A DNA stretch of 64,000 nucleotides from Lapillicoccus jejuensis (lineage in GTDB: Bacteria > Actinomycetota > Actinomycetes > Actinomycetales > Dermatophilaceae): positions 62,001-126,000 of the forward strand of contig NZ_VFMN01000001.1 in NCBI RefSeq assembly GCF_006715055.1. Reading direction: 5' to 3'. Below the pieces are notes generated by a model that was not told the DNA's origin, did not search any database, and saw nothing but the letters and a program-made list of their open reading frames with translations. Position 1 is the stretch's first letter. Every line of letters begins with the position of its first letter. A program made the position numbers and the translations under genes. Below, one piece after another: positions 30,723 through 39,942 of this stretch.

Positions 30723-31750
30723 CCGCCGCCCCCACCACCGACCCCAGCACCGCGCCCGAGGCGCCGCCCACCCGCGCCGTGACCAAGCGCATCCTCCCCT
30801 CCCCCGTCACGGGGCAGGAGGGCGTGCTCGTCGCGATCATCCTCGTGCTGTGGGTCGTGCTGTCGTTCACGACCCCCGCCTTCGGGTCGGCCAGCTCGTG
30901 GCAGCCGCTGCTCAGCTCGGTCGCCCCCATCGCCCTCATGGGCGTCGGCATGACGATGATCATCATCACGGCCGGCATCGACGTCTCCGTCGGCGGCGCC
31001 CTCATGGTGACCGCCGTGACGACGGCCAAGCTGCTCGTCGACCAGGGGGTGAGCCTCGTCGTCGCCGTGCTCGTCGCCGCCGCGCTCGGGCTCGTCCTCG
31101 GCCTCGTCAACGGCCTGCTCATCGCCTACGGGCGGGTCCAGGCCATCATCATCACCTTCGGGACGGCGAACATCTTCCAGTTCCTGGGACGCCAGATCTT
31201 CGACAACCAGACGGTCAACGGCATCCCGGGCACGTTGGAGTTCTTCGGCCGCGGGGAGACCGGCCGCACCCTCGGTGTCCCGCACAGCTTCGTCCTCACC
31301 CTGCTCGTCGCCGCGGCGGCGTGGTTCTGGCTGCGGCACAGCCGACCCGGCCGGCACCTCTACGCGATCGGCGGCGACCCGGTCGCCGCCCGCCTGGCCG
31401 GGATCCGCGTGCAGCGCCTGGTCCTCATGACCTACGCCGTCACCGGCCTGCTCGTCGGCGTCGCCGCGGTCTTCACCGTCGCGTCCGGCACCTCGACCCT
31501 GGACCAGTCGGTCGGCTCCGGCCGCGAGCTCGCCGTCATCGCCGCCGTCGTCATCGGCGGCACGTCGATCACCGGCGGCCGCGGCTCCGTCCTCGGCACC
31601 GTCCTCGGCGCGCTGCTCGTGCAGATCGTCGCGTCGGGCACCACCCAGCTGGGCTGGCCCAGCCAGCTGAGCGACTTCTTCGTCGGCGTCGCGATCGCCA
31701 TCGCCGTCGGCTCCGACCTCATCCGCCAGCGCGCGAGGGAGCAGCGATGA
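30719..31750 (+). CDS. rhaP: Sugar ABC transporter permease 1
   Basis: A 343-residue CUT2-type inner-membrane permease with eight to ten hydrophobic helices. Conserved marks: MTMIIITAGIDVSVGGALM, AYGRVQAIIITFGTANIF, HSRPGRHLYAIGGDPVAARLAGI and GGTSITGGRGSVLGTVLGAL. It begins with ATG in the ATGA overlap with the ATPase, and ends in an ATGA overlap with the second permease. The two permeases form a heterodimer in this transporter type. Confidence 0.9.
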   Translation: MTAAPTTDPSTAPEAPPTRAVTKRILPSPVTGQEGVLVAIILVLWVVLSFTTPAFGSASSWQPLLSSVAPIALMGVGMTMIIITAGIDVSVGGALMVTAVTTAKLLVDQGVSLVVAVLVAAALGLVLGLVNGLLIAYGRVQAIIITFGTANIFQFLGRQIFDNQTVNGIPGTLEFFGRGETGRTLGVPHSFVLTLLVAAAAWFWLRHSRPGRHLYAIGGDPVAARLAGIRVQRLVLMTYAVTGLLVGVAAVFTVASGTSTLDQSVGSGRELAVIAAVVIGGTSITGGRGSVLGTVLGALLVQIVASGTTQLGWPSQLSDFFVGVAIAIAVGSDLIRQRAREQR

Positions 31751-32853
31751 CCCAGACCGCCACCACCCCGCGGCCGCCCGCCGGATCCCCCGCCGACCGC
31801 CCCGCGGAGCACGGCCCCAGCCTCGCGCAGCGCGCCCTGCGCGCGCTGCTCACCGAGCGGATCGTCCTGCTCGCCGTCCTCATCGTCGTCGTCGTCGTGT
31901 GGATGACCGCCCTCGACGCCGGTGGCTACCTCACCGGTGCCTACGACCCCGACTACCTGGCCGGGTCCCTCGTCGACGCCGTCCCGCTCGCGATGCTCGC
32001 GCTCGCCGAGCTGCTCGTCATCGTCTCCGGCCGCGGCGGCATCGACCTGTCCATCGGCGCGGTCGTGTCCTTGACCGGCATGGTCTTCGGCATCGCCTAC
32101 GGCCAGTGGCACTGGGCCCTGCTGCCCTCGGTGCTGCTCTGCGTCGCGACCGGCGCCGTCCTCGGCGCCGTCAACGGCGTCATGGTCGCCTACCTGCGCT
32201 TCCCCGCCCTCATCGCGACGCTGGCCAGCTACTACGCCTGGAAGTCCATCGCCCTCGTCGTCACGAACGCCTCGCCGGTCTCCGACCCCAAGCTCGCCGA
32301 GCTCTACTCCATCACCCGGTCGGTGTCGCTGCCGGTGATCGGCGGCGTCATCCCCGACTTCCCCCTCGGCCTGTTCACCTTCCTCGTCCCGACGGTGGTC
32401 GTCGTGTGGCTGCTCATCGCGAGGACGACGTACGGGCGGCGGCTCTTCGCGATCGGCACCAACGACGTCGCCGGCGAGTGGTCGGGTCTCGACGTGCGCC
32501 GTACCCGCTTCCTCGCCTACGTCCTCGCCGGCGTCGTCGCCGGTCTCGTCGCGGTCTACATCAGCGGCGAGTTCGCCTCCGCCCGCCCCGACGCCGGCAC
32601 GAGCGGCAACGGCCTCGCCCTGCCCGCCATCACCGTCGCCGTGCTCGGCGGCGTCGCGATCTCCGGCGGCATCGGCCGCGTCGCGGGCGTCGTCCTCGCC
32701 ACCTTGCTCATCACCTGGCTCAACGCCGGGATCCTGCTCGCCTTCGAGGGCAACGACGGCACCCAGTTCCAGCTGCTCGCCCTCGGCGCCGTGCTCGTCT
32801 TCTCCGCCCTGCTCAACGGGCTCACCACCCGCCGCTTCACCGGGAGCCGATGA
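31747..32853 (+). CDS. rhaQ: Sugar ABC transporter permease 2
   Basis: A 368-residue second CUT2 permease: LVIVSGRGGIDLSIGAVVSL, AYLRFPALIATLASYYAWKS, ARTTYGRRLFAIGTNDVAGEWSGLDVRR and GGVAISGGIGRVAG-type sequences are visible. The N-terminal 25 residues are Pro-rich and cytoplasmic. It is coupled by ATGA to the first permease and overlaps the aldolase start at 32850-32853. Confidence 0.9.
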   Translation: MTQTATTPRPPAGSPADRPAEHGPSLAQRALRALLTERIVLLAVLIVVVVVWMTALDAGGYLTGAYDPDYLAGSLVDAVPLAMLALAELLVIVSGRGGIDLSIGAVVSLTGMVFGIAYGQWHWALLPSVLLCVATGAVLGAVNGVMVAYLRFPALIATLASYYAWKSIALVVTNASPVSDPKLAELYSITRSVSLPVIGGVIPDFPLGLFTFLVPTVVVVWLLIARTTYGRRLFAIGTNDVAGEWSGLDVRRTRFLAYVLAGVVAGLVAVYISGEFASARPDAGTSGNGLALPAITVAVLGGVAISGGIGRVAGVVLATLLITWLNAGILLAFEGNDGTQFQLLALGAVLVFSALLNGLTTRRFTGSR

Positions 32854-33653
32854 TGCCGACCACCTGGGACCCTGCGCACGTCGGGGACGACCTCGTCGCC
32901 CTCACCCGGCTGCTCGGGGAGCCGCACCGCGACCTCGCCGTCCTCGCCGAGGGCAACACCTCCGAGCTGCTCGAGGACGGCCGGCTCGTCGTCAAGGCGT
33001 CCGGCGCCGGGCTGGCGTCGGTCACCGCGGACGACTTCGTCGTCGTCGACGTCGGCGAGGTCATGGCCGTCGTCGAGGACCCGGCCGCGACGCAGGCCGA
33101 CCTCACCGCCGTCCTCGTCGCTGCGGGGACCGAGCGCAGCGACGGCGGTGGACCACGCCGCGGCTCCATCGAGACGGTCGTCCACGCCGCCGTCCACGCG
33201 GTGTCGCCGGACTCACGAGCGACCGCCCGCTTCATCGGTCACACCCACCCCACCGACGTCGTGGGCCTGCTCGCGAGCACGGTCGCGGAGGAGGCGTGGG
33301 CGCACCTGGTCTACTCCGACGAGGCCGTCGTCGTCGGCCGCCCGCTCTTCGTCCCCTACGCCACCCCCGGCATCGACCTCGGCCGGGTCTACGTCGAGCG
33401 CCTGAGGGCGTACGTCGACGCGCACGGCGCCCTCCCGCAGCTCGTCCTGCTCGCCAACCACGGGATCGTCGCGCTCGCCCCGACGCCGGACGGTGTCGAG
33501 GCCGTCTCGACGATGGCGGTCAAGGGCGCCCGGGTCCGCGCGACGGCGTACAGCGTCGGTGGCGTCGCGCCGCTCTCCGACGCGGCGGTCGAGAAGTTCT
33601 TCGCCCGCGACGACGTCGCCGAGCGGCGGCTCAACCTCACCCGGGGGCGCTGA
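32850..33653 (+). CDS. Class II aldolase/adducin-family protein
   Basis: A 267-residue zinc-dependent class II aldolase-like enzyme. It has the substrate/metal motifs DLAVLAEGNTSELLEDGRLVVKASG, RFIGHTHPTDVVGLL (His pair of the metal site) and ANHGIVALAPT with a third His. Such enzymes cleave sugar-1-phosphates (fuculose, rhamnulose, ribulose type). The HTHP replaces the usual HxH, so metal geometry should be checked. It starts with ATG 32850 (MMPTT), overlapping the permease stop. It is a second aldolase in a locus that also carries a RhaD-like fusion, so it may serve another sugar. Confidence 0.82.
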   Translation: MMPTTWDPAHVGDDLVALTRLLGEPHRDLAVLAEGNTSELLEDGRLVVKASGAGLASVTADDFVVVDVGEVMAVVEDPAATQADLTAVLVAAGTERSDGGGPRRGSIETVVHAAVHAVSPDSRATARFIGHTHPTDVVGLLASTVAEEAWAHLVYSDEAVVVGRPLFVPYATPGIDLGRVYVERLRAYVDAHGALPQLVLLANHGIVALAPTPDGVEAVSTMAVKGARVRATAYSVGGVAPLSDAAVEKFFARDDVAERRLNLTRGR

Positions 33654-33656
33654 CCC

Positions 33657-34364
33657 GTGCCGCTGCCCGAACGCGTCGACGCGGTGTTCTGCGACGTCGG
33701 CGGACCGGTCTACACCGACGACAACTTCACCGCCGCGGTGCTGCTCGCGCTCGACGAGATCCGCGTCGAGCAGGGCGGGCCGCCGGTCGACCGCGCCCAG
33801 TTCTCCCGCCTGTACGACGAGATGCGCGCCGCCCAGAGCGGCGGGTTCCGCCGGACCCTGGCCCGAGAGCTGCTCGGCGACGAGTCGCTGCGCGGCGAGC
33901 TGCACGAGCGGACGGCCGCGCACTGGCGGCACCCGGCGGGGACGGCGTACGACGACGCCCTCGCGCTGTTCCGTGCCCTGCACGGCCACGTCGTCGTCGG
34001 TGTGCTCGCCAACCAGGAGGCCGCGACCGTCGACGCGCTGCGCCGCGACGGCTTCGGCGACGTCCTCGACGTCTGGGGCATCAGCGCGCTCGTCGGCCAC
34101 GAGAAGCCGAGCCGCGAGCTGTTCGAGTGGGCGCTGGCCGAGGCCGGGACGACGGCGGAGCACGCCGTGCACATCGGCAACCGCCTGGACACCGACGTGC
34201 GTCCGGCGCGCGCCCTCGGCCTCGGCACGGTGTGGGTGACCCGCGGCGAGGCCCCCGCGCACCCGACGCCGGAGCAGGTCGCCGAGGCCGACGTCACCGT
34301 CCCCGACCTCACCACCCTCGCCCCGGTCCTCCTCGCCCGCACGGGAGGCTCCCGTGCCGGCTGA
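33657..34364 (+). CDS. HAD-family hydrolase (probable sugar phosphatase)
   Basis: A 235-residue haloacid dehalogenase-like hydrolase, cytoplasmic. Motif I is VDAVFCDVGGPVYTDDN with the nucleophile Asp; the second acidic residue is replaced by Gly as in the FDxGGVL subgroup. Motif II lies in LANQEAATVDALR, motif III Lys in SALVGHEKPSRELFEWAL, and motif IV in HIGNRLDTDVRPARALGLGTVWVTRGE. It is likely a sugar-phosphate or sugar-alcohol phosphatase for the second arm of the locus (inference). It starts 3 bp after the aldolase stop and overlaps the next kinase gene by 11 bp. Confidence 0.82.
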   Translation: MPLPERVDAVFCDVGGPVYTDDNFTAAVLLALDEIRVEQGGPPVDRAQFSRLYDEMRAAQSGGFRRTLARELLGDESLRGELHERTAAHWRHPAGTAYDDALALFRALHGHVVVGVLANQEAATVDALRRDGFGDVLDVWGISALVGHEKPSRELFEWALAEAGTTAEHAVHIGNRLDTDVRPARALGLGTVWVTRGEAPAHPTPEQVAEADVTVPDLTTLAPVLLARTGGSRAG

Positions 34365-35796
34365 CGGCGTCGCCCTCGGCGTCGACCTCGCCACCGCCAC
34401 CGCGCGGTGCGTCGCCGTCGACCTGCGCGACGGCCGCGTCCTCGCGTCGGCGACGTCCGCGCTCGCCACCCCACGGCGGGGGCCCGGCGGCGCGAGCCGC
34501 CAGGAGGCGACGTACGCCGTCGTCGTCACCGACCTGCTCGCCCGCGTCGTCCACGAGCTCGGCCCCGCCGCCGCGGGCGTCGACGCCGTCTGCGCGACCG
34601 GCACCTCCGGCACCGTCGTCGCCGTGGACGGCGCCGGGCGGCCGCTCGGCGACGCGCTCCTGTACGACGATCTGTCCGGCGCCGACCTCGCGGCGCGGCA
34701 CGGGCTGCCCACCGGGTCCATGCTCGCCCGGATGGCGGTGGCCCTGCGCGAGCACCCCGACGCCGCCCGGGTCGTCACCGCCGTCGACACGGTGACGGCC
34801 GCGCTCGTCGGCCGAGCGGTGGCGAGCGACACCTCGCACCTGCTCAAGGCCGGGCTCGACCCGGTGACCCGCGCGTGGCCGAGCGCGCTCGGGGCGCTGG
34901 GGCTCGAGCGACGGGTCCCCGACGTCGTCGCCCCCGCGACCGTGCTCGGCGAGGTCTCGCCCGACGTGGCCCGCCGGGTCGGCCTGCGCGACGGCGTCGT
35001 CGTCGTGAGCGGGATGACCGACGGGTGCACCGGTCAGCTCTCGTCCGGCGCCGTCGGGCTCGGCGACTCGGTCGGCGTCCTCGGGACCACCCTCGTCCTC
35101 AAGGCCGTCACCGACCAGCGCGTCGACACGCCCGACGGGACCGTCTACAGCCACCACTCCCCCGACCGCACGTGGTGGCCGGGCGGCGCGTCCAACGTCG
35201 GCGGCGGCCTGCTCGCGGGTCGCCGCGGGGACGAGCTGGCCCGGCTCGACGAGGCGGCCGCGGCGCGCGGGCCGGCCGGCGTCGTGTGCTACCCGCTGCC
35301 CCGCACCGGGGAACGCTTCCCGGTCGCCGACCCGTCGTTCGCCGCCCGCTGGAGCGGCGAGCCCCGCGACGAGGTCGAGGCGCACCGAGCGCTGCTCGAG
35401 GGCGTCGCCTTCGTCGAGCGGCTCGGGCTGGAGACGCTCGCCCGCCTCGGCGCGCCGACCCGGCACCACGTGCTGGCCGGGGGCGGCAGCCGCAGCGACG
35501 CGTGGAACCGGGTCCGCGCCGGCGTGCTCGCCCCCGTGCTCGCCGGTGGCCCCGTCACCGTCGCACCCCGGGCGAGCAGCGCCGTCGGGGCCACCCTCCT
35601 CGCCGCGCTCGCCCTCGACCCGGCGACCGACCTGCCCGCCGTCGCGACGCGGCTGCTGCCGCCCGGTCACCGCGTCGAGCCCGCCGACTGGGAGACCGAC
35701 GTCCTCGCGGCGTCGTACGACCGCTTCCTGGGACTGCTTCCCGACATTCACGACCCACGACCCCACCCCGCCGAAGGGACCGCCCGCCATGGCTGA
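34354..35796 (+). CDS. FGGY-family carbohydrate kinase (xylulokinase-like)
   Basis: A 480-residue sugar kinase distinct from rhaB. It begins VALGVDLATATARCVAVDLR, has [36 protein letters not shown], the ATP-binding SGMTDGCTGQLSSGAVGLG and GVLGTTLVLKAV, and the C-terminal HHVLAGGGSRSDAWNRVRAG. The substrate may be xylulose-, ribulose- or lyxose-like; the sequence alone does not decide. It overlaps the HAD gene and the following aldolase/dehydrogenase (8 bp), so the arm kinase-phosphatase-class II aldolase is part of one transcript. Confidence 0.85.
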   Translation: MPADGVALGVDLATATARCVAVDLRDGRVLASATSALATPRRGPGGASRQEATYAVVVTDLLARVVHELGPAAAGVDAVCATGTSGTVVAVDGAGRPLGDALLYDDLSGADLAARHGLPTGSMLARMAVALREHPDAARVVTAVDTVTAALVGRAVASDTSHLLKAGLDPVTRAWPSALGALGLERRVPDVVAPATVLGEVSPDVARRVGLRDGVVVVSGMTDGCTGQLSSGAVGLGDSVGVLGTTLVLKAVTDQRVDTPDGTVYSHHSPDRTWWPGGASNVGGGLLAGRRGDELARLDEAAAARGPAGVVCYPLPRTGERFPVADPSFAARWSGEPRDEVEAHRALLEGVAFVERLGLETLARLGAPTRHHVLAGGGSRSDAWNRVRAGVLAPVLAGGPVTVAPRASSAVGATLLAALALDPATDLPAVATRLLPPGHRVEPADWETDVLAASYDRFLGLLPDIHDPRPHPAEGTARHG

Positions 35797-37858
35797 CCAG
35801 ACCACGACCACCTCCCCCGCCGACGAGCTGCCGCAGGGGGTCCGCGACCTGCTCGCCCGCAGCAACCGGCTCGGGTCCGACCCCGCCGTGACCAACTACG
35901 GCGGCGGCAACACCTCGGCCAAGGTCACCGTGACCAACCCGGCCAGCGGCGACCCCGTCGAGCTGCTCTACGTCAAGGGCTCCGGCGGCGACCTCGGCAC
36001 GCTCAAGGCCGGTGGCCTCGCGGTCCTCGAGCGGGACCGGCTCGTGGCCCTGGACCGCGTCTACCGGGGCGTCGAGCACGAGGACGAGATGGTCGGGCTG
36101 TTCTCGTTCTGCTCGTTCGGCCCCGGCGGGGCGGCGCCCTCCATCGACACCCCCATGCACGGCCTCGTCGACCACGACCACGTCGACCACCTGCACCCCG
36201 ACTCGGTCATCGCCCTCGCGTGCGCCGCTGACGGCGAGAAGCTCGTCGAGGAGATCTGGGGCGGGGCCGTCGCGTGGGTCCCGTGGAAGCGACCCGGGTG
36301 GGAGCTGGGCAAGGCGATGCGCGAGCTGTCCGCGCGAGAGGGCGTCATCGGCGCTGTGCTCGGCGGGCACGGCCTCACCGCGTGGGGGGCGACGAGCGAC
36401 GAGGTCGAGCAGCGCTCGCTGCGGATCATCCGCGAGGCGCAGGCCTACCTCGACGAGCGCTCGCTCGCCGAGCCGTTCGGTACGCTCGACCCGGCCCGGG
36501 CCCCGCTCGAGGCGTCGGCCCGCCGCGAGCGGGCGGCCGCGCTCTTCCCGCACCTGCGTGGCGTCGCCGCCCGCGACTCGGCCGCCGTCGGCCACTTCAC
36601 CGACAGCGAGGTCGTCCTGGACTTCCTCGCTCGTGAGAAGTGCCACGACCTGGTCCACCTCGGCACGAGCTGCCCGGACCACTTCCTGCGCACCAAGGTG
36701 CGCCCGCTGCTGCTCGACACCGCGCCGGACGCCCCGGTCGAGCAGGTCGTCGCCCGCCTCGCCGAGCTGGAGACGGAGTACCGCGAGGAGTACCGCGCCT
36801 ACTACGAGCGGCACGCCACGCCCGACTCCCCCGCCATGCGGGGCGCCGCCCCAGCCATCGTCCTCGTGCCCGGGGTCGGCATGTTCTCCTTCGGCGGGGA
36901 CAAGCAGACCGCGCGCGTCGCCGGCGAGTTCTACGTCAACGCCATCAACGTCATGCGCGGCGCCGAGGGCGTGTCGACCTACGCGCCGGTGCCCGAGGCG
37001 GAGAAGTTCGCCGTCGAGTACTGGATCCTCGAGGAGCTCAAGCTGCAGCGTCGGCCGAAGCCCAAGGCGCACGCCGGCCGGGTCGCCCTCGTCACCGGTG
37101 GGGCGTCCGGGATCGGGCTGGCCACCGCCCGCGCGCTCGTCGACGACGGGGCGACCGTCGTCGTCGCCGACCTGTCGGCCGACGCCGCCACCGGCGTCGC
37201 CGCCGAGCTGGGCGGGCCGGACAAGGCGGCCGGGGTGGCGATGGACGTCAGCTCGCCCGCCGCGGTGGCGGCCGCGATGGTCGAGGCGGTCATCGCCTTC
37301 GGCGGCATCGACCTCGTCGTCAACAACGCCGGGATCACCCGCGCGGGATCGCTCGGCGACACGACGTACGAGGACTGGGACCTGCAGTACGCGATCATGC
37401 CGCGCGGGTCGTTCGTCGTGGCCAAGGCGGTGGAGCCGGTGCTGCGGGCGCAGGGCCTGGGCGGCGACATCGTCAACATCTGCAGCAAGAACGCCGTCTT
37501 CGCGGGTCCGAACAACATCGCCTACTCCTCGGCCAAGGCCGCGCAGGCGCACATGGTGCGGCTGCTCGCCGCCGAGCTCGGCGACCTCGGCGTGCGCGTC
37601 AACGGGATCAACCCCGACGGGGTCGTGCGCGGGTCCGGCATCTTCTCCGGCGGCTGGGGCGCGTCCCGAGCCAAGACGTACGGCGTCGCCGAGGAGGACC
37701 TCGGCAAGTACTACGCCCAGCGGACCGTGCTCAAGGAGGAGGTGCTCCCCGAGCACTGCGCCATGGCGGTCGTCGCCCTCACCGGAGGGCAGCTCCCGGT
37801 CACCACCGGGCTCATCGTGCCGGTGGACTCCGGTGTCCCGCAGGCCTTCCTCCGCTGA
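35789..37858 (+). CDS. Bifunctional rhamnulose-1-phosphate aldolase / lactaldehyde dehydrogenase (RhaEW type)
   Basis: A 689-residue fusion. Residues about 1-420 form a class II aldolase (DPAVTNYGGGNTSAKV, DTPMHGLVDHDHVDHLHPDS with metal His residues, LGGHGLTAWGA). Residues about 430-689 form a short-chain dehydrogenase (VALVTGGASGIGLATARALV, LVVNNAGITRAGSL and the active-site NIAYSSAKAAQAHMVRLLAAELG). It cleaves rhamnulose-1-phosphate to dihydroxyacetone phosphate and L-lactaldehyde and oxidises the latter, as in the known bacterial RhaEW proteins. The start ATG overlaps the kinase end. It is followed 25 bp later by the epimerase gene. Confidence 0.9.
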   Translation: MADQTTTTSPADELPQGVRDLLARSNRLGSDPAVTNYGGGNTSAKVTVTNPASGDPVELLYVKGSGGDLGTLKAGGLAVLERDRLVALDRVYRGVEHEDEMVGLFSFCSFGPGGAAPSIDTPMHGLVDHDHVDHLHPDSVIALACAADGEKLVEEIWGGAVAWVPWKRPGWELGKAMRELSAREGVIGAVLGGHGLTAWGATSDEVEQRSLRIIREAQAYLDERSLAEPFGTLDPARAPLEASARRERAAALFPHLRGVAARDSAAVGHFTDSEVVLDFLAREKCHDLVHLGTSCPDHFLRTKVRPLLLDTAPDAPVEQVVARLAELETEYREEYRAYYERHATPDSPAMRGAAPAIVLVPGVGMFSFGGDKQTARVAGEFYVNAINVMRGAEGVSTYAPVPEAEKFAVEYWILEELKLQRRPKPKAHAGRVALVTGGASGIGLATARALVDDGATVVVADLSADAATGVAAELGGPDKAAGVAMDVSSPAAVAAAMVEAVIAFGGIDLVVNNAGITRAGSLGDTTYEDWDLQYAIMPRGSFVVAKAVEPVLRAQGLGGDIVNICSKNAVFAGPNNIAYSSAKAAQAHMVRLLAAELGDLGVRVNGINPDGVVRGSGIFSGGWGASRAKTYGVAEEDLGKYYAQRTVLKEEVLPEHCAMAVVALTGGQLPVTTGLIVPVDSGVPQAFLR

Positions 37859-37883
37859 CGACCACATCCCAGGAGACATCATC

Positions 37884-38741
37884 ATGAGCAACAAGATCGG
37901 CGTCCACGCCCTCGTCTGGGTCGGTGGGTGGAGCCCCGAGCAGGCCCGCACCGCCATCGAGTCGACCCGCGAGGCGGGCTACGACCTCATCGAGCTGACC
38001 ATGCCCGACGAGACCTTCGACGCGGCGATGACCGCGAAGCTCCTGCAGGAGAACGGGCTCGACTCGGCGTTCTCGCTCGGGCTGTCACCCGAGACCGACA
38101 TCTCCAGCGACGACCCGCAGGTCGTCGCCCGGGGGCGCGAGTTCCTCGCCGGCGTGCTGTCGCTGGTCCGGGACACCGGGTCGTCGTACCTCGGCGGGGT
38201 GATCTTCTCCAAGCTGGGCCGGTACGACGCCCCGGTGACCGAGCGCGGGCGCGCCCACTCGGTGGAGTCGATCGCCTGGCTCGCCGACCGGGCCGCCGCC
38301 AGCGGGATCACGCTGGGCCTGGAGTTCTGCAACCGCTACGAGACCAACGTGCTCAACACGACCGAGCAGACGCTCGCCTTCATCGCCGACGTCGACCGGC
38401 CCAACGTCGTGGCGCACCTCGACGTCTACCACATGAACATCGAGGAGGTGTCGTTCTCCGGCGCCGTCCACGCCGCCGCCGACGCCGGTCGGCTCGGCTA
38501 CGTGCACCTCGGGGAGTCGCACCGGGGCGCCCTCGGCACCGGCTCGGTGCCCTTCGAGGAGTTCTTCGACGCCCTGCACGAGGTGGGGTACGACGGCACG
38601 CTGACCTTCGAGTCGTTCTCCTCGCGGGTCGTGCACCCCACCCTGTCCAGCAACCTCGCCATCTGGCGCGACACGTGGGACGACTCCATGGCCCTGGCCG
38701 TGGACGCCCGCGAGTTCATCCGCCGGGGATACGGAGCCTGA
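37884..38741 (+). CDS. Sugar epimerase/isomerase, TIM-barrel (D-tagatose/L-ribulose 3-epimerase-like)
   Basis: A 285-residue xylose-isomerase-like TIM-barrel protein. It begins MSNKIGVHALVWVGGWSPEQA, has SAFSLGLSPETDISSDD, and metal-binding LGLEFCNRYETNVLNT, AHLDVYHMNIEE and LTFESFSSRVVHP (Glu, Asp, His, Glu). This order matches D-tagatose 3-epimerase / L-ribulose 3-epimerase family enzymes. In a rhamnose locus it might interconvert ketoses for the second kinase arm. The ATG has AGGAGAC upstream and follows the fusion gene closely; the next gene is rhaI, starting at +1 bp. Confidence 0.8.
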   Translation: MSNKIGVHALVWVGGWSPEQARTAIESTREAGYDLIELTMPDETFDAAMTAKLLQENGLDSAFSLGLSPETDISSDDPQVVARGREFLAGVLSLVRDTGSSYLGGVIFSKLGRYDAPVTERGRAHSVESIAWLADRAAASGITLGLEFCNRYETNVLNTTEQTLAFIADVDRPNVVAHLDVYHMNIEEVSFSGAVHAAADAGRLGYVHLGESHRGALGTGSVPFEEFFDALHEVGYDGTLTFESFSSRVVHPTLSSNLAIWRDTWDDSMALAVDAREFIRRGYGA

Positions 38742-38742
38742 C

Positions 38743-39942
38743 GTGACCGACCAGCCCAGCGCCCCTGTCACCGGCGGCGACCCGCTCGCCGAGCTCGACG
38801 AGTTCTCGATCGAGCTGCCGTCGTGGGCCTTCGGCAACGCCGGCACCCGCTTCAAGGTCTTCTCCTCGCCGGGGGTCCCGCGCGACCCGTTCGAGAAGGT
38901 GTCGGACGCGGCGCAGGTGCACCGCCTCACCGGTCTGGCGCCGCGGGTGTCGCTGCACATCCCGTGGGACCTCGTGCCCGACGAGCGGGGCGGGTTCGAC
39001 GCCCTGGCCGCGCACGCCCGCGAGGAGGGCGTGAGCATCGGCGCGATCAACAGCAACCTGTTCCAGGACGACGACTACCGGCTGGGGTCGCTCGCCCACC
39101 CGGAGGAGCGCGTCCGGGACAAGGCGATCGCCCACCACGCGCAGTGCGTCGACGTCATGCGGGCGACCGGGTCCCGCGACCTCAAGCTGTGGCTCCCCGA
39201 CGGCACGAACTACCCCGGGCAGGACTCGCTGCGCGCCCGCCAGGACCGGCTGGCCGACTCGCTGCAACAGGTCTACGCGCTGCTCGACCCGGGGATGCGG
39301 CTGCTCATCGAGTACAAGCTGTTCGAGCCGTCGTTCTACTCGATGGACATCCCGGACTGGGGCACGTCGCTGACCCACTGCCTCGCCCTCGGCGACCAGG
39401 CCGTCGTCGTCCTCGACACCGGGCACCACGCCCCGAGCACGAACATCGAGTTCATCGTCATGATGCTGCTGCGCGCGAAGCGGCTCGGTGCCTTCGACTT
39501 CAACTCGCGCTTCTACGCCGACGACGACCTCATGGTCGGTGCGGCCGACCCGTTCCAGCTCTTCCGGATCCTCCACGAGATCGTCGAGCAGGACGCCCAC
39601 CTGCCGTCGTCCGAGGTCAGCTTCATGCTCGACCAGTGCCACAACATCGAGCCGAAGGTCCGCGGGCAGCTGCGGTCGGTGCTCAACGTCGAGGAGGGGC
39701 TGGCCAAGGCGCTGCTCGTCGACGAGCCGGCGCTGCGGGCGGCGCACGAGGCGGGCGACGTCCTCGGCGCGAACGACGTCCTCATGGACGCCTACCGCAC
39801 CGACGTCCGGGAGCGCCTCGCGGACCGTCGCGAGGCCCGCGGTCTGCCGCGGGACCCGGTGGCCGCATTCACGGCGTCCGGCTACCTCGAGCGGGTCAGC
39901 GCCGAGCGCGTCGGCGGGACCCAGGCGTCCTGGGGGGCCTGA
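38743..39942 (+). CDS. rhaI: L-rhamnose isomerase
   Basis: A 399-residue L-rhamnose isomerase of the RhaI type. Key pieces: SWAFGNAGTRFKVF, LHIPWDLVPDERGGFDALAA, SIGAINSNLFQDDDYRLGSL, LWLPDGTNYPGQDSLRARQ, IEYKLFEPSFYSMDIPDWG (metal Glu), VVLDTGHHAPSTNIEF and FDFNSRFYADDDLMVGAADPF. It converts L-rhamnose to L-rhamnulose at the head of the pathway. The GTG start is 1 bp after the epimerase stop. Its end overlaps the convergent serine-hydrolase gene by 61 bp. Confidence 0.92.
   Translation: MTDQPSAPVTGGDPLAELDEFSIELPSWAFGNAGTRFKVFSSPGVPRDPFEKVSDAAQVHRLTGLAPRVSLHIPWDLVPDERGGFDALAAHAREEGVSIGAINSNLFQDDDYRLGSLAHPEERVRDKAIAHHAQCVDVMRATGSRDLKLWLPDGTNYPGQDSLRARQDRLADSLQQVYALLDPGMRLLIEYKLFEPSFYSMDIPDWGTSLTHCLALGDQAVVVLDTGHHAPSTNIEFIVMMLLRAKRLGAFDFNSRFYADDDLMVGAADPFQLFRILHEIVEQDAHLPSSEVSFMLDQCHNIEPKVRGQLRSVLNVEEGLAKALLVDEPALRAAHEAGDVLGANDVLMDAYRTDVRERLADRREARGLPRDPVAAFTASGYLERVSAERVGGTQASWGA

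Noticed and set aside
33657-34364. Pseudogene call for the HAD protein because of DVGGP instead of DxDGT
   Set aside because: The nucleophile Asp and the motif III/IV residues are present, and DxGG is a known HAD variant.
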